A stretch of DNA of 64,000 nt from Sandaracinaceae bacterium (lineage in GTDB: Bacteria > Myxococcota_A > Polyangia > Polyangiales > Houyiibacteriaceae), in NCBI GenBank assembly GCA_020633055.1, contig JACKEJ010000006.1, forward strand, positions 372,001 through 436,000, written 5' to 3'. The notes beneath the pieces were generated by a model. The model was not told the DNA's origin and did no database searches. It saw only the letters and a program-made list of their open reading frames with translations. Each line of letters opens with the position of its first letter. The stretch's first letter is position 1. Made by a program: the position numbers and the translations under genes. This document shows, in pieces, positions 56,486 to 64,000 of this stretch.

Positions 56486-56519
56486 ACGTGTGGCGCGCGT
56501 GCCCTGGCCCGAAGACGAC

Positions 56520-56548
56520 GACGCCCGCCAGGGTTCCTGGCGGGCGTC
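56520..56548 (-). terminator. Strong hairpin terminator of the transposon operon
   Basis: Perfect 13-base arms GACGCCCGCCAGG and CCTGGCGGGCGTC with a GTT loop lie six bases after the last stop codon on the minus strand. Confidence 0.8.
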
Positions 56549-56553
56549 TCGAG

Positions 56554-56826
56554 TCAGAAGGGGTCGGCGTCTGGGTCCGCGCGCGGGGGCGGGATGGCGA
56601 GCTCCACCACGTAGTCGAGGTAGGCTTGGGTGGCCTTCGAGGATCCCGCGAGGGCGGCGCGTAGACGACGGGCGAGACGCACCTCGGTAGAGGGGCAGCC
56701 TTCGACACGCTCGAGCGCGTGGACGACCACCAGGGCGGCGTCGGCGGCGTTGACGACGGCCAGCAGCGCGACCAGAGGAGCGACCTCCGGAGCGTAGTGG
56801 ACCACGCGGGGGTCGAGAGGATTCAC
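56554..56826 (-). CDS. 90-residue helical protein, last gene of the transposon operon
   Basis: A small protein starting with GTG 56826, which overlaps the ATPase stop (GTGA). It is mainly helical: VAPLVALLAVVNAADAALVVVHALERVEG, EVRLARRLRAALAGSSKATQAYLDYVVELA, then a Pro/Asp-rich end. It does not resemble TniQ, TniR or other accessory transposition proteins that I recognise. Its position at the end of the transposition operon suggests a regulator or target-selection helper, but this is inference only. Confidence 0.7.
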   Translation of the reverse strand: MNPLDPRVVHYAPEVAPLVALLAVVNAADAALVVVHALERVEGCPSTEVRLARRLRAALAGSSKATQAYLDYVVELAIPPPRADPDADPF

Positions 56827-57659
56827 CGCTTGCGTCCAGCTGCGCGGGCCGGTGCCGGCGTGGCGAAGACCTCGAGAAAGAGTTTCTCGTCGAGCCTCGG
56901 CAGGTCGCGCTCGGCGGCGACGGTGAGTAGCTCGTCGGCCAGGTTCATGAGCACGCGGTAGTTGCCCGCAGCGTGCTCGGCGAGGGTGGTGCGCAACTCG
57001 GTGGTCATCAGCTGGGGGGCCCCGGCGGCGTCGAGGAGATGGTCGAGGCAAGCGGCGAGTTCATCGCGACCCGCGGGCTCGAGCTTGAGTCGTCGACGGA
57101 TCCTGGAGCCAAGAGGGAGCAGGTCGGGAGCGCGGAAGCGGTCGGGCAGCCGGGCATCGCCAGCGAAGACGACGCAGAGGAGAGAGCGCGCGTCGAGGCT
57201 CTTGCTGGAGAGGAGGCGGAGCTCGGTGAAGACGCCGGAGATCATCTCCTGCGCCTCGTCGACGATGAGGACGGGCCGGGTGAGGGTGGTGGCGATGTGC
57301 TCGCTCCACTTCTCGCGCAGGGACTTGAATCCGGCCCATCGGTTGTGTCCATGGAGGCTCACGCCGAAGATGTCGCCGAGCTCGCGATAGAAGTCGGAGG
57401 CGCGCCCGATGGGCCGCTCGATGGTGCCGACGATGAGGTCTTGTCGGCGACGGAGGCGGTCTTCGAGGACGCGCAAGGCAATGGACTTTCCGGCGCCGGG
57501 GTCTCCGGTGACCATGGCGAATCCCCCATCGGTCAGGCTGAATTCGACGCGACGACAGAAGGCGTCGACGGCCGGCGAGACGAAGAGCGCCTCGGTGGGG
57601 ATGTCGGCACGGAAGGGATGGAACTTGAGGCCGTAGAGGGCTTGGAGCTTAGGATTCAT
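56823..57659 (-). CDS. AAA+ ATPase of transposon (TniB/ExeA-like)
   Basis: A 278-residue ATPase: YGLKFHPFRADIPTEALFVSP at the N-terminus (ExeA-like), Walker A GDPGAGKS (52-59), Walker B LIVDEA (131-136), a sensor segment around residues 150-165 and a C-terminal helical lid. In Tn5053/Tn552-type elements this protein binds ATP, forms oligomers on target DNA and directs the transposase to the site. It overlaps the transposase gene by 11 bases and the following small gene by four. Confidence 0.9.
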   Translation of the reverse strand: MNPKLQALYGLKFHPFRADIPTEALFVSPAVDAFCRRVEFSLTDGGFAMVTGDPGAGKSIALRVLEDRLRRRQDLIVGTIERPIGRASDFYRELGDIFGVSLHGHNRWAGFKSLREKWSEHIATTLTRPVLIVDEAQEMISGVFTELRLLSSKSLDARSLLCVVFAGDARLPDRFRAPDLLPLGSRIRRRLKLEPAGRDELAACLDHLLDAAGAPQLMTTELRTTLAEHAAGNYRVLMNLADELLTVAAERDLPRLDEKLFLEVFATPAPARAAGRKR

Positions 57660-59145
57660 GTGTCTCTTCGGGGGTGGTGTCGGTGGACTTCGGCTCGTCG
57701 GTGGACTCCGCGAGCGGGACATAGGCGGGCGGGAGGCCGGTAGCGGCGTAGTCCTCCATCAGCGCTTCGAGGAGGGGCGCGACGCCGACGTACGGGTCGT
57801 CGACGACCCCCGGTGGGGAGACGGGTTCGACGACGCGGCGGGCACCGGTGGCGTTCGCGGTCTTGTCGAGCGGCAGCAGGGTCGCGAGGTGGGTGCCGTG
57901 GCGCTCGTCGACGAGGTCGACCGTGGACAGGTCCCAGCGCGCGTAGCGCACGACCGGACGGAGCAGCACGCGGTAGCGAGACGGAATCTCGAAGCGCACG
58001 CCCGCGACGGTGAGGGTCCCGTCGCTACGCCGCTGCGTGCGCTGCACCTCCATGCGGAAGGCCCGGCGCAGCTTGTCGCTGGACCACGATGGGCGGCTCG
58101 CGGATGGGCCTTGCAGCATGCGCTCGAGCGGCGTCATGCCGAGCTCGCTGTGGACCTCACGGTGGTACTCGAGCTCGACCCACGCCTGCGTCGCTTGGTT
58201 CAGGCGGGCGAGCGTCAGCTCGCGCTCGCCCTCGAGCATGGGCAGCAAGCGCCCCTCGACGCGACCCCAGAAGGACTCCTGCTTGCCGTTCTGCTCGGGG
58301 CAGTAGGGGAGCGTGGTGGGGTGGACGATGCCCAGACGCTCGAGCCCCTCGTGCACCTCGTGGGCTTGCATCGACTGGCCATTGTCGGTGAGCAGCGCCC
58401 GCGGCATGCCGCGCTTCTGGAGCGCCTGCTGTAGCCCGTGCACGAACGCCTCGGCGCTCTCTTCGCGGTACCACTGCACGTGGCAAGCGATGCGCGACGC
58501 GTCGTCGAGGAAGCCGAGCAGCACGACCTGGGAGTACGTCCCGTCCGGCTCGACCACGCGGCGTGAGCCCACGTGGAAGTCCGCGTGCCAGAGGGCGTGC
58601 ACGTGACCGACCTCGAAGCTGCGCCGCTCGCGCGCCTCGAACACGGGCTCGTCCGCAGGCTGCCCTCGGCGACGCCGAGGCTTGCGCACCTTGAGGAGCC
58701 CACGGCGCTTCATGAAGCGCCGCACGGTCGCCACGCTCGGCACGGTGCCCAGCTCGGGCTGCTTCTTCGCGAGCGCCACGAGGTTGTCGTAGTGCAGCTG
58801 ATAGGTCCAGCTCGGGTGCGCGCGGTGCTGCTTGGTGAGCGCGTCCTCCACCGCCGCCGACATCGTCGGGTGCGTCCCCGCGTGCGCGTGGACCTTGCGC
58901 GCGAGCTTGCCCACCGGGTCACCGGTCGCGTTGCGCGCCGCGTAGAACCAACGCTCGATCGCCGAGCGCGAGAACTGGACGCGCACTCCCGGCTTGGTGG
59001 GGTGCTCGTAGCTGCGTGACGCCAACTCGTCGAGAGCCTGCACCAGCATGCCAGCGGCGGGGGGCTCCACGAAGAGCGGACCCACCACCTGAAAGCGAAA
59101 GCGAGCCCATCGCACACTCGATGACGCGTGCGTCTTGTCTGACAT
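57649..59145 (-). CDS. TniA-like DDE transposase
   Basis: A 498-residue transposase. It has N-terminal helical DNA-binding parts (residues 1-160), a basic RKPRRRRGQ linker and an integrase core with catalytic residues Asp 189 (WHADFHVG), Asp 254 (LLTDNGQS) and Glu 290 (PEQNGKQESFWGR). A Mu-type beta-barrel and an Asp/Thr-rich tail follow. ATG 59145 is preceded at about eight bases by a strong AGGAGGT ribosome-binding site. The long C-terminus is where TniA interacts with its ATPase partner. It catalyses the DNA cleavage and strand transfer of this element. Confidence 0.93.
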   Translation of the reverse strand: MSDKTHASSSVRWARFRFQVVGPLFVEPPAAGMLVQALDELASRSYEHPTKPGVRVQFSRSAIERWFYAARNATGDPVGKLARKVHAHAGTHPTMSAAVEDALTKQHRAHPSWTYQLHYDNLVALAKKQPELGTVPSVATVRRFMKRRGLLKVRKPRRRRGQPADEPVFEARERRSFEVGHVHALWHADFHVGSRRVVEPDGTYSQVVLLGFLDDASRIACHVQWYREESAEAFVHGLQQALQKRGMPRALLTDNGQSMQAHEVHEGLERLGIVHPTTLPYCPEQNGKQESFWGRVEGRLLPMLEGERELTLARLNQATQAWVELEYHREVHSELGMTPLERMLQGPSASRPSWSSDKLRRAFRMEVQRTQRRSDGTLTVAGVRFEIPSRYRVLLRPVVRYARWDLSTVDLVDERHGTHLATLLPLDKTANATGARRVVEPVSPPGVVDDPYVGVAPLLEALMEDYAATGLPPAYVPLAESTDEPKSTDTTPEETHES

Positions 59146-59251
59146 GACCTGTACCTCCTTCGTGAACGAGTCCGCGGGGTGACCGCGGAATCGACGAGTG
59201 AGGACCATAATCAGCCTTGTTTTATGCGGCCATCGCCATCCTCTGCGCGGC

Positions 59252-59851
59252 TCACCTCCCCATCGCGACTCGTGACGCTTCGGGCGCGACCGACCTCGTG
59301 GTCAGCGGCGAGACCAGTCGCAGCAGCCCCGTGACACGCTCGCTCAGCGAACCCACGAAGCGCTCGAGGAGCGACGCCGGTGCGTCCACGGCCGCGACGG
59401 GCTCAGCGAAGCGCCCCGCCATCTCCGCGAACCACGGGGTCCGGAAGAACTCCACCGCCCACCATAAGCGGTACCGCCGACGCGTCGCCCACGAGGGGGT
59501 GTCACGCGTCATCGCGATGGCCGGCGGCGTGCTGGTGTCGGCCGCGAATCCTGCGCTGACGAGCAACATGGCCAGCGCCGCGTAGACCTTCCGGCCGAGG
59601 AAGCGCACGGATGGGGGCGTCGCCCGGTGGCGGCACCCGTCCCGCCCGCAGCACAGCGAGAGCCGCTTCTCGTAGGCCCCTGCGGCCTCTCCCTCGGCGC
59701 TCAACCCGCGTGCCTTGCGGGGGTAGTTGGACACGTGGAGCCGACCACCGCAGCGGGGGCAGCCCGCCTCCCGCACACGCTCTGCCGCGCGCTCGTCTAG
59801 CGCCAGCAGCACCTCATGCACCTTGAACAGCAGCTCGACTTCATGCGACAT
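59252..59851 (-). CDS. Transposon-encoded zinc-ribbon protein
   Basis: A 199-residue protein from ATG 59851 (AGGGAG ribosome-binding site upstream). It starts with a helical segment (ELLFKVHEVLLALDERAAERVREAG) and a zinc knuckle CPRCGGRLHVSNYPRKARG (Cys 31/34), with more cysteines in LSLCCGRDGC (67, 68, 73). The rest is helical with a SVRFLGRKVYAALAMLL segment. Genes like this accompany transposases in myxobacteria and probably bind DNA. Its last codons (EASRVAMG) are written in DNA resembling the terminal repeat motif of the element. Confidence 0.85.
   Translation of the reverse strand: MSHEVELLFKVHEVLLALDERAAERVREAGCPRCGGRLHVSNYPRKARGLSAEGEAAGAYEKRLSLCCGRDGCRHRATPPSVRFLGRKVYAALAMLLVSAGFAADTSTPPAIAMTRDTPSWATRRRYRLWWAVEFFRTPWFAEMAGRFAEPVAAVDAPASLLERFVGSLSERVTGLLRLVSPLTTRSVAPEASRVAMGR
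59260..59275 (-). repeat. Internal iteron-like motif at the 3' end of the zinc-ribbon gene
   Basis: CCATCGCGACTCGTGA (minus strand TCACGAGTCGCGATGG) matches the right-end repeat CCATCGCTATTCGTGA at 59944-59959 at 14 of 16 positions and lies in the same orientation. It may be an extra transposase-binding site or an accident of coding. Confidence 0.45.
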
Positions 59852-59943
59852 CCGACCATCTCCCTGACTACGCGGTTGTGGAGATGGACCCTCTCGGATG
59901 CCTGCCAATAGTGGCGAGTTTTCTGAGGGGGTTTCTTATGCCC

Positions 59944-59959
59944 CCATCGCTATTCGTGA
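59944..59959 (-). repeat. Iteron-like repeat near the right transposon end
   Basis: The minus strand reads TCACGAATAGCGATGG, inverted relative to TCACGAATCATGATGG at 56470-56485. It begins about 43 bases from the right border. Confidence 0.6.
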
Positions 59960-60002
59960 CGCGCCTGGCCGCCCCCGCCCTCGAACTACGTGCTCGGGGT
60001 CA

Positions 60003-60861
60003 GGTAGGCCACCGCTTGGCGGAGCAGGGCTTCGGTCGCGGCTGCGCGGCAGGAGGTGCCGACGGTCCACGCGAGGATCTTGCGGGAGTGGTTGTCGATG
60101 ATGCCGTGGAGCCATCGGACAGTGCCGTCGAGGAGGCGGATGCGGGATGCGTCGATGTGCCAGAGTTCGTTCGGCCGCGATGCACGGACGCCGACCTTGG
60201 AGCGGCGTGGGTGCAGGCGTCTGCCGGGGCGCTGGATGCCGAGGCGGTGGATCTCGCGGAGCCAGGTGGAGACGGCCGCGAAGAGATGACCGTGGCGCGC
60301 GGCGAGGAGCGCGAGGGAGACGGTGGAGAGGTGGCGGAGGGCGAGGTCTTTGGCGTAGCGGCGGATGGTGCCGCGCTCTTCCCGGGTGAGTTGGTGGGGC
60401 GAGTGCTTGGGGCAGGAGGGGGCGTCGTCGAGCGTGCACGCGAGGCTGCGGCGCTCCCAATTGCGAACGCGCTCCGGGGTGAGGCCGAGAATGCGGAGGG
60501 CAGCTGGACGACCAAGCGCTGGCGAGGTGTGCCGGACAGCGGCGAGCAGACGGCGCTTGTGGTGCGCTTCGGGAACGCGGCGGTCATGGAGACGACCCCC
60601 GAGAACTGCGACGAGGGCGAGGAGCAAACGGATGATGGCGCGGAGCTTCGCGTTGGCGGCCTGTGCCTGCGCGAGCGCGACATGCAGGTCGACCACCAGG
60701 CGGTCTTCGTCGTGCAGAGCGACGACGTTGGGCATAGCCCGCGTAGTCCACGAGCGACGGGTAGACGCTGGGATGGCCACGTCGCGGAAAAGGTGTGCGT
60801 CGCCGCTCGTTGCGATGGCGAGGCGGAGGCGATGGTCGTAGGTTTGGCGGGCCGTGGTCAT
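60003..60861 (-). pseudogene. N-terminal half of an interrupted DDE transposase
   Basis: On the minus strand the frame starts near ATG 60861 (an upstream ATG at 60900 is also in frame). It reads through an N-terminal HTH part, a helical stretch (LVVDLHVALAQAQAANAKLRA), RHLSTVSLALLAARHGH and the first catalytic region ELWHIDASRIRLLDGTVRWLHGIIDNHSRKILAW. It then meets the transposon at 60002 and stops at 59986 inside it. The downstream part of the gene lies at 55981-56436. It is a former IS3-like integrase-core transposase. Confidence 0.9.
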
Positions 60862-60970
60862 GGGCGCGCGCAGCGTGTCCTCGTGACCGCCCGGGTTCAT
60901 TGAGAATCGAATAGGAGAGAAGACAGAGGGCAGTCGCGGTGTCGACTGTCCTCTGAGAGAGGGGCGCGTT

Positions 60971-63900
60971 CAGGACGTGGAGGACGCCGACCACTACCAC
61001 ACGCGCTACCGGCGCGACGGTCACGGCAACGTCATCCACATGAACGACGGTGACGGCGAGGACTGGATCGCCATGCGCGACGCCCTCGGGCGCCTGACGC
61101 GGGCGGTGGACCCGAGCGGCGCGGCCGTGAACATGACCTACACGCCCAACGGGCAGGTGGAGACGCGCAGCAACCCGCGTGACGCGGGGTTGATCACGCG
61201 CTTCACCTACGACGCCGAAGACCGCTTGTTGACGACGACGGACGCCGTGGGTCACACGCTCGAGCGCTCGGCCGCCGTGGTGTCGTACGACGGTATGGGG
61301 CGCGTGCTGGAGTTCCGGGACTACCGGGGGTCGACGACGTCGGTGGAGTACGACGCCAACGGATTGCCCTGGAAGACGACCGACGCGCTGGGTCAGAGCA
61401 GCTACGTGCGCTACACGCAGAGCGGTCTGACGATCGAGGCGCAGGACCGGCGGGGCTCGGTGGTGCGGTTCACGCACGACGAGCTTGACCGGCTGCGGCG
61501 GGTGGACTTCCCGGAGTCGCTGTACGCGACGATGGAGTACAACCACGTGGGGGTGATGACGGAGCTGCGGGACCGGCGCGGGTACACGTCGACGCTGGGG
61601 CTGGACGAGCTGTACCGGACGACGAGCGTGACGCGGGCGGGGGTGACGCTGGCGTCGATGCAGTACACGGACGCGAGCCGCCTGAGCCGGCTGGAGGACC
61701 GCTACGGCAGCGTATCCACGTGGGAGTACAACGACCGGCACCTGCCGCGGCTGGCGACGGGGCCGGACGGTCGGGAGACGACGACGCAGTACGACGGGGT
61801 GGGTCGCGCGGTGCAGGTGACGGCGCCGGGCGGGGTGACGACCATCGCGTACAACGACCAGCAGCGCACGCAGACGGTGACGTTCGGGGGCGAGACGACG
61901 ACGATGCGGCGCAACGCGGCGGGGCTCTTGGCGGAGCTGACGCGCCCGGAGCAGCAAGCCGGCGGGCTGCACGCGGGGCAGACGCGCACGTATCAGTACG
62001 ACGCGCTGGACCGGCTGTCTTCGGTGACGGAGGGTGGGCTGACGACGCGCTACGCGTATGACGCGGGGGACCTGCTGCGGCACACGTACGACCCGGAGGA
62101 CCGGCACACGGAGACGACGTACGACGTGCTGGGGCGGGCGACGGCGATGATTCAGCACATGGCGGAGGGCGAGCCTGCGCTGGTGACGGCGTACGAGAAC
62201 TACGACGGCGAGGGGAACGCGCGGCTGGTGCGGGACCCGCTGGGGCAGGAGACGACGCTGACGTACGACGGGCTCGGTCGCCTGACGGACGTGACGCTGC
62301 CGGCGCCGCTGGGCGAGGTGGCGGCGGGGCTGCCGCGGTTGCTGTCGACGCACGCGGCGTACGACGGCGGGGACTGCGTCACGGCGGTGACGGAGACGCT
62401 GGAGCCGGACGGCGGCGGGGCCGCGTTCACGCGTGAGCTGACGTGGGACCACGACGCGTTCGGGCGGATGACGCGGCACGGGCAGCGCGGTCGGGACGTG
62501 ACGTACACGTACAACGACAGCCTGCGGCAGATGGCGCAGGCGAGCAGCGGGGGGACGACGCTGTATCAGTACGACGCGCTGGGGCGCATCGACTGGGCGG
62601 AGCTGGACGGGGACCGTGTGGACGTTTCGTACGTGGAGCACGAGGACCTGGTGTCGACGGTGACGAACCCGAACGGGACGGTGGCGACGTTCGGGTACGA
62701 CGCGGCGACACGGCGGCTGACGGGGGTGACGCACACGCGCGGCGGGACGCCGTTCTTGGCGTACGGGTATGCGTACGACCACAACGGGAACCGTACGCTG
62801 GAGACGGTGACGGAGGGCGGCTCGGAGGAGCGCAACGAGTACACGTACGACGCGCTGGACCGCATGACGCTGCACCGGCGCGAGACGGGCGCGACACCGG
62901 GGCCGGAGGACATCCGAGAGACGCGTTACGCGTTCGAGCTGAGCGGCGCACGCGGCTACAACCGGCGCGTGGAGGACGTGCAGGACGGCGGCGGGCAGGA
63001 GCTCGCGCGGCGCGTGTACGACTACGACGGCGCGAACCGGCTGACGACGCTGAGCGAGACGGGCGGCGCGACGCGGACGGTGACGTACGCGCACGACGCG
63101 AACGGCAACCGCCTGAGCCGCGTGGACAGCGCAGCCGGCGGCGAGCAGACGCTGTACCGCTACACGGTGCAGAACCAGCTGAGCGAAGTGCTCGCGGGCC
63201 CGGCAGGCGCGGAGGTGAGCCAAGGCCAGTACGAGTACGACGCCCTAGGCCGCCGGGTGCGGCAGCACGGCACGCAGCGCGGCGACATCGAGACGGTGTA
63301 CGACGGGCTCTCCACCCTGGACGAGCACGAGGTGAGCGGCGGAGGCGCCGGGACACCGCTCGGGCACTACCACTACGCGCTGGGCCTCGCGCGCCTGGAC
63401 GAGGGCGGCGGCGAAGAGCGCTACTACCACCTGGACGGCCGCGGCAACACGGGCGCGCTCACCGCCGGGAGCGGCGGCGCGGACACACCCGGCGACGTGC
63501 TGACCAGCTACCGCCTGGACCCGTTCGGCGCGGTGCGCAGCGGCAGCGACCCCGTCAACCGGCAGGTGTACACGGGGCACGAGACCGACACGGAGACGGG
63601 CCTCATCTACATGAACGCGCGTCACTACGACCCGGAGACGGGGCGGTTTGTGACGCAGGACACGTGGCTGGGCAGTGGAGGCTCGCCCGCGACGCAGAAC
63701 CGGTACGCGTACGCGCTTGGGAACCCGGCGACGTACTGGGACCCGACCGGGCACTGGACGGAGGTGTACCCGGGCGGCTGCACGAGCGGCAAAGATAAGT
63801 GCGAACAGGCGGCAGGAGGCCAAGGGGGGATTCCGTACCCCGAGGACTCGAGCGTCATCCCGCTCGGCGGGCCGAGCCCGTCGTCCGCGGCCCCCGCACC

Positions 63901-64000
63901 CCAGACGCAAGCAACGCGCCCGCCGCCGCCCGCGCCTCGCGGGACGTACAGCGTCATCTCTGGCGGCGCCATGCCCGCACAGGCTTACAACGCGATCTAC
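60971..64000 (+). CDS. Rhs/YD-repeat protein, 5'-truncated by the IS and open at the right edge
   Basis: An open frame of 1,010 codons that reads off the end of the window. It consists of many YD repeats (YDALGRLTDV, YDAEDRLLTTTDAVGHT, YDGMGRVLEF, YEYDALGRRVR), typical of Rhs shells that encapsulate toxins. It reaches the hyperconserved core TGHETDTETGLIYMNARHYDPETGRFVTQD near 63565-63660 and NRYAYALGNPATYWDPTGHW. Past that begins the variable C-terminal toxin tip, rich in Pro/Ala/Gln, with no identifiable nuclease or ADP-ribosyltransferase motif yet. The 5' end, with any PAAR, secretion or export region, is missing at the IS border, so the gene as seen may be non-functional. Confidence 0.88.

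Larger units (their letters stand above)
56437..60002. mobile_element. Compact four-gene TniA/TniB-type transposon inserted in the older IS
   Basis: A 3,566-bp element with TGA...TCA ends. It carries a zinc-ribbon gene, a DDE transposase, an AAA+ ATPase and a 90-residue gene, all on the minus strand and ending at a strong hairpin. Repeated 16-base motifs TCACG-N3-NNGATGG occur near the ends (two at left, one inverted at right), as expected for transposase binding sites. A flanking duplication and exact frame restoration of the host gene prove insertion. No cargo or resolvase gene is present. Confidence 0.88.
55981..60956. mobile_element. Older insertion sequence, interrupted by a transposon
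   Basis: Its DDE transposase gene is split into 55981-56436 and 60003-60861. Possible terminal sequences are GGACTGTCGAGCACC near 55987-56001 and, inverted, GGTGTCGACTGTCC near 60938-60951, which share GTCGA and flanking bases. The exact ends and target duplication are not resolved. On the right it abuts a 5'-truncated rhs gene. Confidence 0.5.

Noticed and set aside
60584..63223. Long minus-strand frame (about 880 codons) opposite the YD-repeat gene
   Set aside because: Its translation is an Arg/Val/His-rich string without domains. The plus strand reads a clear Rhs protein in a different frame, so this is a high-GC shadow.

Overview
This 64 kb window is high in G+C (clearly above 65% over most of its length), tightly packed and rich in exported proteins. 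Many are lipoproteins with short acidic D-x-G linkers, EGF, Kazal, RCC1, HYR or thrombospondin-3 repeats, and one has a MYXO-CTERM-like C-terminal anchor. With a DUF1552/DUF1592 operon and a four-helix-bundle gene beside GC-rich repeat arrays, this points to a myxobacterium (Myxococcota), probably of the Polyangiales/Sandaracinus type. The taxonomic call is inference. No rRNA, tRNA or CRISPR array was found.

Layout. 0-6.4 kb: a cut-off Sel1-like gene, an RCC1-repeat protein overlapping a formylglycine-generating-enzyme-like protein, a Cys-rich protein, a HYR protein and a DUF1990 protein. 6.4-8.8 kb: three overlapping genes on the minus strand, two related barrel-like proteins around a zinc phospholipase C-like protein. 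9.5-20.2 kb: an EGF-repeat lipoprotein, two secreted alpha/beta hydrolases, alanine racemase, an FMN glutamate-synthase-family protein and small proteins. 20.2-22.4 kb: a four-helix-bundle gene and a membrane protein bracketed by short repeat arrays in inverted orientation. 22.4-30.6 kb: a YhfC-ABC ATPase-permease fusion, a TetR-P450 pair, a molybdopterin oxidoreductase with a membrane partner, and lipoproteins.

30.7-37.1 kb is an island of distinctly lower G+C. It holds a very large LamG/thrombospondin-3 metzincin, a lipoprotein, and an exact 880-bp tandem duplication carrying two near-identical exported proteins. 37.1-44.4 kb has branched-chain aminotransferase plus an IclR regulator, divergent from a three-subunit biotin-dependent acyl-CoA carboxylase operon. 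44.6-49.5 kb is a four-gene operon (DUF1592 with a CxxCH motif, DUF1552, a lipoprotein, a phosphodiester glycosidase-like protein). 49.5-55.8 kb has two NTF2-like proteins, the DUF47-Pit phosphate uptake pair, a four-Kazal lipoprotein and a lysine 2,3-aminomutase-like radical SAM enzyme.

55.9-64 kb is a nest of mobile DNA. A compact 3.57-kb transposon (zinc-ribbon protein, TniA-like DDE transposase, TniB/ExeA-like ATPase, 90-residue protein) lies inside the transposase gene of an older insertion sequence. The two halves of that gene, 55981-56436 and 60003-60861, rejoin exactly in frame when the transposon and one copy of a short target duplication are removed. The older IS itself abuts a 5'-truncated Rhs/YD-repeat gene, whose variable C-terminal part runs off the right edge.
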